Counted from the stretch's first letter, positions 27,352 to 35,974 are shown. The stretch is DNA of 64,000 bases from Comamonas sp. (GCA_031277805.1 JAITLR010000029.1:1-64000), one strand, 5' to 3'. Program-made: numbers and translations. Notes: generated by a model from the sequence alone, not told the origin.

Positions 27352-27379
27352 TAAGAGGCCTAAAGTCCCGCTATTTTTA
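27352..27379 (-). promoter_or_regulatory. Weak sigma-28-like promoter candidate for the downstream flagellin
   Basis: On the minus strand TAAAAATA and GCCTCTTA are separated by 12 bases, matching TAAAGTTT/GCCGATAA only at 5 of 8 positions each. It would give a leader of about 150 bases. No better candidate is visible in 27197-27425. Confidence 0.25.
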
Positions 27380-27424
27380 CAATTGGCAGCTGCCTGCTGG
27401 GTACTCCGAGCGGTGAATGAAAAT

Positions 27425-27450
27425 GAAAAAGCCTCCCGAAGGAGGCTCTT
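27425..27450 (-). terminator. Intrinsic terminator after the upstream flagellin gene
   Basis: On the minus strand AGCCTCC-TTCG-GGAGGCT (27430-27447) is followed by TTTTTCATTTTC. It separates the two flagellin transcripts. Confidence 0.88.
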
Positions 27451-27497
27451 TCTTGGGTGTGTAGCGCTGGCGTGGTGCCAGCGCATTCTTGCTGTGA

Positions 27498-29075
27498 TTA
27501 ACGCAGCAGGGACAGCACGCCCTGGGGCAGTTGGTTGGCCTGAGCCACCATAGCAGTACCAGCTTGCTGCAGAATCTGCGAGCGGCTCAGATTGGCGGTT
27601 TCCGAAGCAAAGTCAGCGTCCATGATACGGCTCTTGGAAGCCGACAGGTTTTCGCTATTCACGCTCAGATTGGACACCACCGATTCAAAACGGTTCTGCA
27701 TGGCACCGAGGTCGGCACGGGCGGAGTTCACAGACTTCAGCGCGGCATCCATGGCCAGAATTGCGTTATCAGCGCCCTGCACGTCCGAAATGTCCAGCGA
27801 TGCAAATCCATTTTGCGCCGTACCCTTCACAAAGCTAACACCGCCAGCAGCTCCACCAGAAACACCAGCCGTCAGACCTGTTGCAGCTTTAAAGTCAGCT
27901 GCAGCAGTGGCGCCAGTCATGTTGGTACCAATTGTGAAATCTCCCTTTGCAGACGACAAAGACAGAGCACCGTTATTGACCGACGCAGTCACACCAGTCT
28001 TATCCGACTGCGCATTAATTGCGGCCGCAAGCTTGGCAGAGCGCTCAGCACCTGTTGCAGCGGCCGGCACTTCAATATTGATAGCCGTGGCGTTAGTGCC
28101 CTTCAATGTCAGCGCTGCACCTGTCAGTGCCGAATACTTAGCATCGGTAGCAGGAGTACCATTAGTTGCAGTTGCAAATCCCGCACCAAAACCAGCTCCT
28201 GTCGGAGAACCTGAGATCGTCTGGGCTACCGTAATATCATTGCCATCCGCTTTCTGGAAAGCCAAGTTATCAGTAGCTGCGCTACCGGACACAGTCAAAC
28301 CAGCAGCCTTCAACTGATCCTTTACAGCCGCAGTACCCAGCGCTGTGTCGATGTCTGCAGCCGAAACAGTTCCACCAACGCCCAACGTCTTGTCAATAAT
28401 AGTCACGCCGCCGACTGACAACGTATATTTGTCAGTTGCAGTAGTGCCGCTCACAGTGGCAAAAGCCCCAGAAGCAGCCGTAGTCGTCGCAGTAGGTGCA
28501 ACATAGCCACCGTCGGGCACAGCACCGACAACAGAAGCACTGATAGCCACGCTATCCCAGTTACCTAAAGACTTCACAGAAGCATTCTGAATGCTATCAA
28601 TGCTAATGAGCTCACCCTGATTTGCACCAACCTGGAATGCCTTCGATGTGAAGCTTCCATCGAGCAAGTTGGTACCGTTGAACGATGTTGTGGTAGCTAC
28701 GCGATCAATTTCACTCTTGAGTTGGTCCACTTCTTTTTGCAGCGCTGCACGATCTTCCGTGGAGTTGGTTGCATTACGCGACTGCACAGCCAGCTCACGG
28801 ATACGCTGGAGATTGCCACCAATGGTTCCCAAAGCACCTTCAGCGGTCTGGGCTAGGGAAACACCATCATTGGCATTGCGCTGAGCCTGGTTCAGACCAG
28901 TGATCTGGGTTTGCATGCGAGATGCAATCGCCATCCCCGCCGCATCATCCTTGGCGCTATTGATGCGCAGACCCGAGGACAGGCGCTGCATGGATGTGGC
29001 CAGCGAAGATTGCGAAGTGCCCAGGTTGCGCTGTGCATTGAGCGACTGGATATTGGTGTTGATGGTCATTGCCAT
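27498..29075 (-). CDS. fliC: Flagellin, upstream copy
   Basis: Second filament subunit gene, 525 residues. Its terminal domains are very like the downstream flagellin (TINTNIQSLNAQRNLGTSQ at the start; SKSRIMDADFASETANLSRSQILQQAGTAMVAQANQLP near the end), and the middle shares short landmarks such as GAVPDGGY, SGAF and VGGVTIID. AAGGAG lies 10-15 bases before the ATG at 29075. It has a strong sigma-28-type promoter about 165 bases upstream and a structured leader, and ends with its own terminator. It is probably the major flagellin, by promoter quality only. Confidence 0.97.
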   Translation of the reverse strand: MAMTINTNIQSLNAQRNLGTSQSSLATSMQRLSSGLRINSAKDDAAGMAIASRMQTQITGLNQAQRNANDGVSLAQTAEGALGTIGGNLQRIRELAVQSRNATNSTEDRAALQKEVDQLKSEIDRVATTTSFNGTNLLDGSFTSKAFQVGANQGELISIDSIQNASVKSLGNWDSVAISASVVGAVPDGGYVAPTATTTAASGAFATVSGTTATDKYTLSVGGVTIIDKTLGVGGTVSAADIDTALGTAAVKDQLKAAGLTVSGSAATDNLAFQKADGNDITVAQTISGSPTGAGFGAGFATATNGTPATDAKYSALTGAALTLKGTNATAINIEVPAAATGAERSAKLAAAINAQSDKTGVTASVNNGALSLSSAKGDFTIGTNMTGATAAADFKAATGLTAGVSGGAAGGVSFVKGTAQNGFASLDISDVQGADNAILAMDAALKSVNSARADLGAMQNRFESVVSNLSVNSENLSASKSRIMDADFASETANLSRSQILQQAGTAMVAQANQLPQGVLSLLR

Positions 29076-29105
29076 GATGCGAACTCCTTGATGCGATCAA
29101 AACGT

Positions 29106-29145
29106 CGCCGCCACAGTGACCTGAACCTTTTCAGGGTGGGCGGCG
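29106..29145 (-). promoter_or_regulatory. Structured mRNA leader of the upstream flagellin
   Basis: Nested inverted repeats: CGCCGCC (29106-29112) with GGCGGCG (29139-29145), and inside them CCTGAA (29120-29125) with TTCAGG (29130-29135). The structure falls between the promoter and the ribosome-binding site. The inner loop reads AAGG on the transcript. Confidence 0.55.
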
Positions 29146-29239
29146 GCGGCAGCCCAATCCAGCACCCCAGCCTGCAGTTCCTTATGTATTTGCTGCTGTG
29201 GCCCGCTGGTGACAGGGCTTTGTTTCCCTGTTGAAGCTG

Positions 29240-29267
29240 TTATCGGAGTCATTGCCGGAAAACTTTA
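29240..29267 (-). promoter_or_regulatory. Sigma-28 (FliA) promoter for the upstream flagellin
   Basis: On the minus strand TAAAGTTT (29260-29267) and TCCGATAA (29240-29247) are 12 bases apart, matching the FliA consensus TAAAGTTT/GCCGATAA at 15 of 16 positions. This is the clearest flagellar class III promoter in the window. Confidence 0.9.
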
Positions 29268-29344
29268 GGCCATTCAGCAAAAATTTTTCCGGATGTAACC
29301 ATCTTCCAGTGGCACCCTTCAGAACTGCCCTATCAAAGGGGCTG

Positions 29345-29456
29345 CTACGCAGCACGGAATTCACCCTACATATCAGCGGCTAGCTGCCGATCTACAGCGC
29401 AAACGCCCAGCTTTTTGCACCAATGGCACCGGGCCTGCCCTCTCACAATCTCCCCC
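29345..29456 (+). other. Leader region of motA
   Basis: About 110 bases upstream of motA. A GCCGATCT at 29384-29391 resembles a sigma-28 -10 element but lacks a convincing -35. No gene or stable hairpin with a T-run is visible. Confidence 0.3.
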
Positions 29457-30317
29457 ATGCTTGTTCTCATCGGTTATATCGTCGCCTTCGGCTGCATCTT
29501 CGGCATGTATGTGCTGCATGGCGGCAGCGTGGGGGTTCTCATGAAGGCACTGCCGTTCGAGCTGGTGACCATTGGCGGTGGCGCCCTGGGAGCCTTTATC
29601 GTGAGCAACCAGCCCAAGGTACTCAAGGCCACGGCCAAGGCGATTCCGTCCGCGCTCAAGCCTTCGCGCTATACCAAGGCGCGGTATATGGAGATCATGG
29701 CACTCTTGTATGAGTTGCTGCAAAAGGCCCGCAAGGAGGGCTTGATGTCCATCGAGGCCGATGTGGAAGAACCACAGACCTCAACCATTTTCCAGAATTA
29801 CCCTGCACTGCAGTCCGATCCGCACGTGATGGAGTTTTTGACCGACTATCTGCGCATGATGGTCTCGGGCAATCTCAACGCCCATGAGATCGAGGCGCTG
29901 ATGGACAGCGAAATCGAAGCTCATCATGCCGAGGCCCATGGCCCGGTGGCGGCACTAAACCGCCTGGCAGGCGCCCTGCCCGCCTTCGGTATCATCGCCG
30001 CCGTGCTGGGGGTAGTGAACACCATGGCTTTTGTGGGCCAGCCACCTGCAGTGCTGGGCGGCATGATTGCCTCCGCGCTGGTGGGCACTTTTCTGGGCAT
30101 TTTGCTGGCCTATGCACTGGTCGAGCCCATGGCGGCCCTGCTGGAGCAGCGCACGCAGGATGGCGCCAAGGAATATGAATGCATCAAGGCCACGCTGCTG
30201 GCCAGCATGCAGGGCTACAACCCGGCCACGGCCATCGAGTTTGGCCGAAAGGTACTGTTCTCGACCGAGCGCCCCGGCTTTCTGGAGCTGGAATCCCACG
30301 TCAAGGGCAAGAAGTGA
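29457..30317 (+). CDS. motA: Flagellar motor stator protein MotA
   Basis: Proton-channel stator subunit, 286 residues, four transmembrane helices: LIGYIVAFGCIFGMYVL, FELVTIGGGALGAFIV, then after a large cytoplasmic loop AFGIIAAVLGVVNTMAFV and MIASALVGTFLGILLAYALVEPM. The cytoplasmic loop carries the charged residues that contact FliG (for example ALKPSRYTKARYMEIMALLYELLQKARKEG). ATG at 29457 gives the family N-terminus. It is followed 18 bases later by motB and then cheY-cheZ in one direction. Confidence 0.97.
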   Translation: MLVLIGYIVAFGCIFGMYVLHGGSVGVLMKALPFELVTIGGGALGAFIVSNQPKVLKATAKAIPSALKPSRYTKARYMEIMALLYELLQKARKEGLMSIEADVEEPQTSTIFQNYPALQSDPHVMEFLTDYLRMMVSGNLNAHEIEALMDSEIEAHHAEAHGPVAALNRLAGALPAFGIIAAVLGVVNTMAFVGQPPAVLGGMIASALVGTFLGILLAYALVEPMAALLEQRTQDGAKEYECIKATLLASMQGYNPATAIEFGRKVLFSTERPGFLELESHVKGKK

Positions 30318-30335
30318 TGCGCGTGGAGCACTCTC

Positions 30336-31430
30336 ATGGCTGACAAGAAACTGCAGCCCATCATCATCAAGCGCGTCAAGAAGGTTGCGCCTGCCCATCA
30401 TGGTGGCGCCTGGAAGATTGCCTATGCCGACTTTGTGACGGCGATGATGGCGTTTTTCCTGCTGATGTGGCTGCTGGGCTCCACGGCCCAGGGCGAATTG
30501 CAGGGCATTGCCGCATATTTCAATTCCCCGCTCAAGGTCGCCATGTCTGGTGGTAGCGGCGCGGGCAACAGCTCCAGCATCGTGCCAGGCGGAGGCAATG
30601 ACCTGAGCAAGGTGCACGGTCAGGTGCGCCGCTCGGAAGCCGATGACAATGCCAACCGCCGCGCCAGCCAGGCCATGGGCCGCGCCGACGAGTCCAAGCG
30701 GGATGCCCAGCGTCTGCATGCGCTCAAGGCCAAGGTGGACGCGATGATTGCCAGCAACGCCAAGCTCAATGAGTACCGCTCACAGATCCGCACCGAAATT
30801 ACGCAGGACGGGCTGATGATCCAGATCGTGGACGATCAGAATCGTCCTATGTTCGACAGCGGCAGCGCCATCGTCAAACCCTATATGCGCGACATCCTGC
30901 GCGAAATCGGTGCTGCCATGGGCAACGCGGAGAACCGCATCAGCCTCTCGGGCCACACCGATGCTGCACCGTACGGCAATGCCGATCGCGGTTACAGCAA
31001 CTGGGAGCTATCTGCCGACCGTGCCAATGCATCGCGCCGCGAACTGGTAAATGCCGGCATGCCACTGGACCAGTTGGCCCGCGTGGTGGGCATGGCCCAC
31101 AGTGATCTGCTGCTGCCCGAACAGCCACGCGCCGCGCAGAACCGCCGTATCACCATCACGGTGTTGACCAAGGAAGCCGAGCGACGTGTGCTGGGCCTGG
31201 GCCAGACCGAAACCGCCGAAAATGCCGATGAAGCCATTGACAGCCTACACAAGGCCGCTACATCAGCGCTTGCTCGCAAGCCCGCTGTACCAGCTGCCCA
31301 AGGCGGTAGCAGCAACGTGATACCGGCTGCCCAGACGCTGAGTCCTGCTGAAGAGTTTGTAACAAGCTCTGAAGTTGCCACAGAATCTGTCGAAAAGCAT
31401 GACAATGCACGACCATCGCCCCGAGACTGA
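30336..31430 (+). CDS. motB: Flagellar motor stator protein MotB
   Basis: Stator subunit that anchors MotA to peptidoglycan and carries the proton-binding aspartate. The 364-residue protein has a basic N-terminus, one transmembrane helix beginning in IAYADFVTAMMAFFLLMWLLG (the Asp in YADF is the expected channel residue), a plug/linker, and a C-terminal OmpA-like peptidoglycan-binding domain (ISLSGHTDAAPYG; NRRITITVLT). The last ~65 residues, after the OmpA domain, are Ala/Ser/Glu-rich and longer than in E. coli MotB. Confidence 0.97.
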   Translation: MADKKLQPIIIKRVKKVAPAHHGGAWKIAYADFVTAMMAFFLLMWLLGSTAQGELQGIAAYFNSPLKVAMSGGSGAGNSSSIVPGGGNDLSKVHGQVRRSEADDNANRRASQAMGRADESKRDAQRLHALKAKVDAMIASNAKLNEYRSQIRTEITQDGLMIQIVDDQNRPMFDSGSAIVKPYMRDILREIGAAMGNAENRISLSGHTDAAPYGNADRGYSNWELSADRANASRRELVNAGMPLDQLARVVGMAHSDLLLPEQPRAAQNRRITITVLTKEAERRVLGLGQTETAENADEAIDSLHKAATSALARKPAVPAAQGGSSNVIPAAQTLSPAEEFVTSSEVATESVEKHDNARPSPRD

Positions 31431-31495
31431 CAAATTGTTACTATCGCGGCTGAAAACTTGTTCCCTCGCACCTATTCCGACCGAAAGGGCCTCTC

Positions 31496-31882
31496 GTGGC
31501 TAATGCCCTGCGATTTTTGATTGTTGATGACTTTTCCACCATGCGCCGTATCGTGCGCAATCTGCTCAAGGAGAGCGGCTTTGCCGATGCCGATGAAGCA
31601 GAAGATGGCGTGGTGGCCATCAGCAAGCTGCGCGCTAGCAAGTTTGACTTTGTCGTGACCGACATCAACATGCCGAACATGAACGGCTTTCAGCTGCTCA
31701 ACGAAATCAAGCAGGATGAGAAGCTCAAGCACCTGCCGGTGCTGATGGTCACGGCCGAAGCCCGCAAGGAAGATATCGTGGCCGCTGCCCAGGGCGGCGC
31801 CGCTGGCTATATCGTCAAACCCTTCACCAAGGCCACGCTGGAAGAGAAGGTCAACCTCATCATCAAGAAACTCGACCTCTAA
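31496..31882 (+). CDS. cheY: Chemotaxis response regulator CheY
   Basis: Single receiver domain of 128 residues that carries phosphoryl groups from CheA to FliM/FliN. Acidic pocket DD at 11-12, phospho-acceptor D56 ([12 protein letters not shown]), T in MVTAEA and K in [14 protein letters not shown] match E. coli CheY closely ([18 protein letters not shown]). It begins with GTG at 31496 preceded by AAAGGG. It is paired with cheZ three bases downstream, and is the canonical motor-binding CheY, unlike the second regulator by cheA. Confidence 0.97.
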   Translation: MANALRFLIVDDFSTMRRIVRNLLKESGFADADEAEDGVVAISKLRASKFDFVVTDINMPNMNGFQLLNEIKQDEKLKHLPVLMVTAEARKEDIVAAAQGGAAGYIVKPFTKATLEEKVNLIIKKLDL

Positions 31883-31885
31883 GTC

Positions 31886-32518
31886 ATGAGCAGCGACCCG
31901 GCTTCCGCCAACGTCCACTACAAGATTGGCGTGCTGACACGCCAGTTGCATAACTCTCTCAACGAGCTGGGCTATGCGGATCGCTTGCGCGGCAGCATGG
32001 GCGAGTTGCCCGATGCACAAAGCCGCCTGTCCTATATCGCCCGCCTGACGGGTGAGGCCGCAGAAAAGGTTCTGGGCCAGGTGGAAGTGACACAAAATCA
32101 CCAGGATGCGCTGGCCGAGCGCACCCGATCCATGCGTGCCGAGCTCATCAAGGACCCTGTGGCCGCCGTGGCCAAGGGCCGCGTGATGAACTATCTGCAG
32201 GAAGTCGAAGAAGGCACGCAACAGACCAACAGCCATCTGACCGAAATCATGATGGCCCAGGACTTTCATGACCTGACCGGTCAGGTCATTGCCCGTGTCG
32301 TGGCACTGGCCGCCGATCTGGAGTCCCAGTTGCTGGAACTGCTGATACAGACTTCACCCGAGCTGACGCAAGTGCAAGTGGCACAAGCCCCGGTGCTCGC
32401 GCCAACCGAAGCCGCTCAGCCCAAGCTGGCAGGCCCCGTGGTCGATCCGGAAAATACTGCCGATGTGGTGACGTCGCAGTCGCAGGTTGATGATCTGCTG
32501 GCCAGCCTTGGCTTCTAA
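31886..32518 (+). CDS. cheZ: CheY-P phosphatase CheZ
   Basis: Dephosphorylates CheY-P. The 210-residue helical protein carries the catalytic helix AQDFHDLTGQVIARV with the Asp and Gln that orient water, and the C-terminal CheY-binding peptide VDDLLASLGF after a flexible linker. The coupling of cheY and cheZ by a three-base gap ensures balanced synthesis. The TAA at 32516-32518 is followed directly by a family B repeat. Confidence 0.97.
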   Translation: MSSDPASANVHYKIGVLTRQLHNSLNELGYADRLRGSMGELPDAQSRLSYIARLTGEAAEKVLGQVEVTQNHQDALAERTRSMRAELIKDPVAAVAKGRVMNYLQEVEEGTQQTNSHLTEIMMAQDFHDLTGQVIARVVALAADLESQLLELLIQTSPELTQVQVAQAPVLAPTEAAQPKLAGPVVDPENTADVVTSQSQVDDLLASLGF

Positions 32519-32598
32519 CCCCCTCTGAGCAGCTAGGCCGCCCCTCTCCTCGCGCTACGCGGGAAGACGCATACGGGGGCGGCAGCCAGCGACACCCT
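32519..32598 (+). repeat. Post-stop repeat, family B, copy 5 (diverged)
   Basis: CCCCCTCTGAGCAGCTAGGCCGCCCCTCTCC begins at the cheZ stop, followed by CTCGCGCTACGCGGGAAG and GGGGGCGGCAGCCAGCGACAC. More diverged than the other copies. The rest of the gap to fliA (32599-32741) shows a GCCCTG/CAGGGC inverted repeat at 32638-32654 and no gene. Confidence 0.65.
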
Positions 32599-32741
32599 CA
32601 CTGCTTGACATCGGAGCCACCCCGGCTATTGTCCAATGCCCTGGATCACAGGGCACCAATTACAGAGTTCAGGATTGGTATTTCGTATCTCTGGAGACTG
32701 CTCGCACTGAGACAGCCCTGCCTCGGCAAGAATCCAGTCCA

Positions 32742-32799
32742 CAAAAATCATAGCTTCAGCTGCTGGATGCGTATGTGCCTGAAGCCAAAAAGACTTCAA
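32742..32799 (+). repeat. Dispersed repeat family A, degenerate copy
   Basis: AAAAATCATAGCTTCAGCTGCTGG...GTGCCTGAAGCCAAAAAGACTTCAA has the family order but several changes. It lies just past the fliA stop, in the convergent gap with cheZ. Confidence 0.45.
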
Positions 32800-32812
32800 A
32801 CACTACAGCTCT

Positions 32813-33532
32813 TCAATGCGCACGCATCTTGGTGCGCAGGCGCGCGATGGCCTGGCTGTGCAGTTGGCAGACGCGCGACTCGGTCACGCTCAGCACGGCG
32901 GCGATTTCCTTGAGGTTCATGTCATGCTCGTAGTACATGCCCATCACATACTGCTCGCGTTCGGGCAGTTGCTTGATGGCATCGACCAGAGCGACGCGCA
33001 GACGCTGATCACGCAGCAGGGCAAAGGGGTCGGCCCCTGAGTCCGCCACATGGCGCTCCAGATAGTCATCGCCATCACCACCGTCGCCGCCACCAATGTC
33101 TTCCAGATAGACCAGTTGCGTGCCGCGGACCTTGCCCAACAGGGACTGGTAGTCGTCCAGCGCCATGCCCAGCTCGGCGGCGATCTCGGACTCCAGCGGC
33201 GGGCGCCCCAGGCGCTGTTCCAGCCGATTGAGAGCCTGCTCGATCTCCTTCTGGCTTTTGCGCGAGCTGCGGCTCATCCAGTCGCCTTCGCGCAGCTCGT
33301 CGAGCATGGCTCCGCGTATGCGCTGGCTTGCAAATGTCTCGAATTGCACGCCTTGCTCGCTCTCGAAGCGCGACAGCGCTTCAGCCAGGCCGATCATGCC
33401 GACCTGGATCAAGTCATCCAGCTCCACATTCGGCGGCAGTTTGGCGATCATGTGCAGGGCAATCCGACGCACGAGCGGTACATGCTGACGAATCAGCCCA
33501 TCGCGGTCGAGTTGGCCTTTGGCGGTGTACAT
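32813..33532 (-). CDS. fliA: Flagellar sigma factor FliA (sigma-28)
   Basis: RNA polymerase sigma factor for late flagellar genes, 239 residues. Region 2 reads LVRRIALHMIAKLPPNVELDDLIQVGMIGLAEALSRFE and FETFASQRIRGAMLDELREGDWMSR, region 3 RLEQRLGRPPLESEIAAELG, and region 4 QLPEREQYVMGMYYEHDMNLKEIAAVLSVTESRVCQLHSQA. ATG at 33532 is used; a TTG three codons upstream overlaps the previous stop. Its activity is expected to be held by FlgM (52689-53003). It ends the flhB-flhA-flhF run, as in several beta- and gamma-proteobacteria. Confidence 0.97.
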   Translation of the reverse strand: MYTAKGQLDRDGLIRQHVPLVRRIALHMIAKLPPNVELDDLIQVGMIGLAEALSRFESEQGVQFETFASQRIRGAMLDELREGDWMSRSSRKSQKEIEQALNRLEQRLGRPPLESEIAAELGMALDDYQSLLGKVRGTQLVYLEDIGGGDGGDGDDYLERHVADSGADPFALLRDQRLRVALVDAIKQLPEREQYVMGMYYEHDMNLKEIAAVLSVTESRVCQLHSQAIARLRTKMRAH

Positions 33533-33537
33533 GGCTG

Positions 33538-34395
33538 TCAATGGCTCCAGGCAAGAGATTGAGGTACGGCAGTCACTGCAGGCTGAGAGTGGGCGGGCAG
33601 GATGCAGGCCGTCTTGAGCATGTGCAGCGTGAGCTGGTGCAGATCACTGGTCTGACGCCAACGCAAGCGCATGAGCACGGGGGCATCACCAAGATGGCGC
33701 TGCGAACACTGTAGCAAAGCATTCAAACGCTGCAGGCGTGTCTGAGCGTTTTGCTTGGCGGTCTGCAAGCTGGTCTGCTTGCGGCTCCAGTCATATTTCT
33801 GTGGGCCACCTTCGGCCAGCGAAGCTTCCAGCGCGGCAATCGTGCACTCCACACCCGCGAACACCGCCAGGTGCTTGAGCTGGCGATAGCTCTCTATCAG
33901 ATGCTCTGCATCGGGCGGTACCACCAGCAGCGGCTGCAGGCCCTGGCCTTGCAGCAGCTGCGTCAGAGCTTCGCTGCCCGCATAGATCAATACGGTTGTG
34001 AAGCCGCGTACATAGGCCTGCAGCGCGGCCAGCACATCAAGGCCCATATCCTCGGCCAAGGCCTTGAGCTGCTTGAGCCCCTGGCGCGCTGGCAGGCTGG
34101 CCACGGATTGGCTGTCGGCCACGGTAGAGCGCAAGCCTGCCTGGGCCTGCCAGGCATGCTGCACCAGCAGTTGAGCCAACCCTGGCACATGAAAAGACTC
34201 GGTCTGGCTGCCGTCCAGCACCAGCACCTTCTGGCCCAGACGCTGCAGCTGGGCGCACAGCGGCCACAGCACGGCCTGCTCCGCCGCCGCACCCGGTGCA
34301 CTGTGCAGCATGGCGAGCACGCGCAGCCCTGCCGTGCTGGCATCGCTGACATGCAGGGCCATGCCCTGGTGCAAAGGCGTCTTGCGTTCAAGCAT
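33538..34395 (-). CDS. P-loop-less protein in the FlhG/FleN position
   Basis: A 285-residue protein overlapping flhF by eight bases and ending six bases before fliA, exactly where flhG (fleN, a MinD-like ATPase) sits in polar flagellates. Residues ~25-65 (LRVLAMLHSAPGAAAEQAVLWPLCAQLQRLGQKVLVLDG) have the outline of a MinD first strand, helix and Walker A' region, but the KGGxGKT loop is absent. The GLAQLL and FTTVLIYAG segments also fit a degenerate MinD fold. ATPase activity is therefore unlikely. A role with FlhF in flagellar number or placement is inference from position. Confidence 0.75.
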   Translation of the reverse strand: MLERKTPLHQGMALHVSDASTAGLRVLAMLHSAPGAAAEQAVLWPLCAQLQRLGQKVLVLDGSQTESFHVPGLAQLLVQHAWQAQAGLRSTVADSQSVASLPARQGLKQLKALAEDMGLDVLAALQAYVRGFTTVLIYAGSEALTQLLQGQGLQPLLVVPPDAEHLIESYRQLKHLAVFAGVECTIAALEASLAEGGPQKYDWSRKQTSLQTAKQNAQTRLQRLNALLQCSQRHLGDAPVLMRLRWRQTSDLHQLTLHMLKTACILPAHSQPAVTAVPQSLAWSH

Positions 34396-35974
34396 GGGCG
34401 GCCTCTACACCACCCGACGAAGGGGTGAAGAAGAAATCCAAATCCAGCGACTGTGGATCGAAGGCCGACTTGCTCGCGGAACGCATGGAAGCCGACACCA
34501 GCAACTGGGCGCTGGCGCGCTCCCAGTCCTCGGGCACGCGCTGACCGTTGGTCACACCGCGCAGCTGGATCTGATGACGGATCAGTGTGTCGACCGATGG
34601 GCCGATCTTCACGGCTTCATCGACCTTGGTGAGGATGGCCTGGTGCGAGCCACGGGCCTTGAAGGCCTGCATGGCGTCGTCCTGCGCATCACCCTGCGCG
34701 GCCGCATTGACGGCCAGCAGCTGCTGCACGCCGTCAATGGCCAGCACATCCATGATCTCGTCCTTGCGAGGATCACGTGGTGCCACGCCGGTTGTGTCGA
34801 TCAGCACCATCTTCTTGCTTTGCAGCAAGCCCAGCAGATCTTGCAGTGCGGCCTTGTCATGGGCCTGATGGGCCACCATGCCCAGCATACGGGCATAGGT
34901 ACGCAGCTGGTCGTGACCGCCGATGCGATAGGTGTCGAGCGTGATCAGCCCCACGGATGCGGGACCGTGCTTGGCCGCACACAGTGCCGCCAGCTTGGCC
35001 GTGGTGGTGGTCTTGCCCACGCCGGTGGCACCGACCAGGGCAAACACGCCGCCTTGTTCATGGATGGCGGGCTGGGCCGCATCGGTGCGCAGATTGCGCT
35101 CCAGCACCTGCATCAGCCAGCGCACGGCATCGCCGGCAGACAGGCTTTCCGGCAGCTTCTCGATCAGCGCACGCGAGAGCGCGGGCGAGTAGCCAGCACG
35201 GATCAGCTTGTGCATCAGGCTGGACTGGATCGGGTTCTGGCGCGTCTGGCCCAGCCAGGTCAGGGTGTTGAAGCGCTCCTCGATCAAATCCTTCATGGCC
35301 TGCATTTCCTGCATGAAGTTCTGCGGAGCTGCTGTGGCAGCGGCCTTGGGGCTGCTTTCCTTGAGCTGGATAGTCTCGGACTTGAGCGGGTTGTGGCGTG
35401 CCACGCTTGCTGGCTGCGCCTTGGCTGCCATGGCCGGACGTTCATTGTTGCGATCCTGCACGCGCTGGGCAAAAGTAGGCAACGGCTCATTGCTATCCAG
35501 CGACGACTCATGACGGCGGCGCAGCATGCGCTCACGCACATAGTCCTGAAAAGTCAGCGTGCTCATGGACAGTTGCTCCACATCGTCCTGCACGGAATGC
35601 TGAGCCAGTTCCTTGACCTGCTTGGCCTGCAGTTTCTCCTGAGCCTGCATCTCGCGAGCCTGCACATGTTCCAGCGTGCTCATGCCCGCTTCACCCGAGC
35701 CGCGCTTGATTGCAGCCGGGGCCAGCGGCAGGCCGCGCTCCTTGCGCAAGCCCATACCTTCGTCGGCCGCGCGACGATCCAGCGCCTGCCTCAGGGACGA
35801 TCCTGCCTGCGGGCCGGTTTCCATTTCCTGCAGCGTTTCTTCGGCCGTGGCCATGACTTCCACGCCGTCGGGCGTCTGACGATTGGAAAGAATCAGGGTG
35901 CCGTCGCCAAAGACCATGCGCGCCTTGGCCAGGGCCTCGCGGGCGGTGGGGGCGTAGAAGCGTTTGATGTTCAT
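34388..35974 (-). CDS. flhF: Flagellar biosynthesis GTPase FlhF
   Basis: SRP-type GTPase that places polar flagella. The 528-residue protein has a basic/variable N-terminal domain starting MNIKRFYAPTAREALAKARMVFGDG, a long linker, an N domain, and a G domain with G1 FALVGATGVGKTTTTAKLAAL, the LITLDTYRIGGHDQLRTYARMLG segment, G3 VLIDTTGVAPRD, and G4 AILTKVDEA. It overlaps flhA by ATGA. Presence of flhF suggests polar or lophotrichous flagella, which fits Comamonas. Confidence 0.96.
   Translation of the reverse strand: MNIKRFYAPTAREALAKARMVFGDGTLILSNRQTPDGVEVMATAEETLQEMETGPQAGSSLRQALDRRAADEGMGLRKERGLPLAPAAIKRGSGEAGMSTLEHVQAREMQAQEKLQAKQVKELAQHSVQDDVEQLSMSTLTFQDYVRERMLRRRHESSLDSNEPLPTFAQRVQDRNNERPAMAAKAQPASVARHNPLKSETIQLKESSPKAAATAAPQNFMQEMQAMKDLIEERFNTLTWLGQTRQNPIQSSLMHKLIRAGYSPALSRALIEKLPESLSAGDAVRWLMQVLERNLRTDAAQPAIHEQGGVFALVGATGVGKTTTTAKLAALCAAKHGPASVGLITLDTYRIGGHDQLRTYARMLGMVAHQAHDKAALQDLLGLLQSKKMVLIDTTGVAPRDPRKDEIMDVLAIDGVQQLLAVNAAAQGDAQDDAMQAFKARGSHQAILTKVDEAVKIGPSVDTLIRHQIQLRGVTNGQRVPEDWERASAQLLVSASMRSASKSAFDPQSLDLDFFFTPSSGGVEAAHA

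Noticed and set aside
32605..32913. Plus-strand frame between cheZ and fliA, with a TTGACA-16-TATTGT just before or within it
   Set aside because: It starts at a non-ATG codon, runs antisense into fliA, and contains a degenerate repeat copy; a promoter there would only give antisense RNA.
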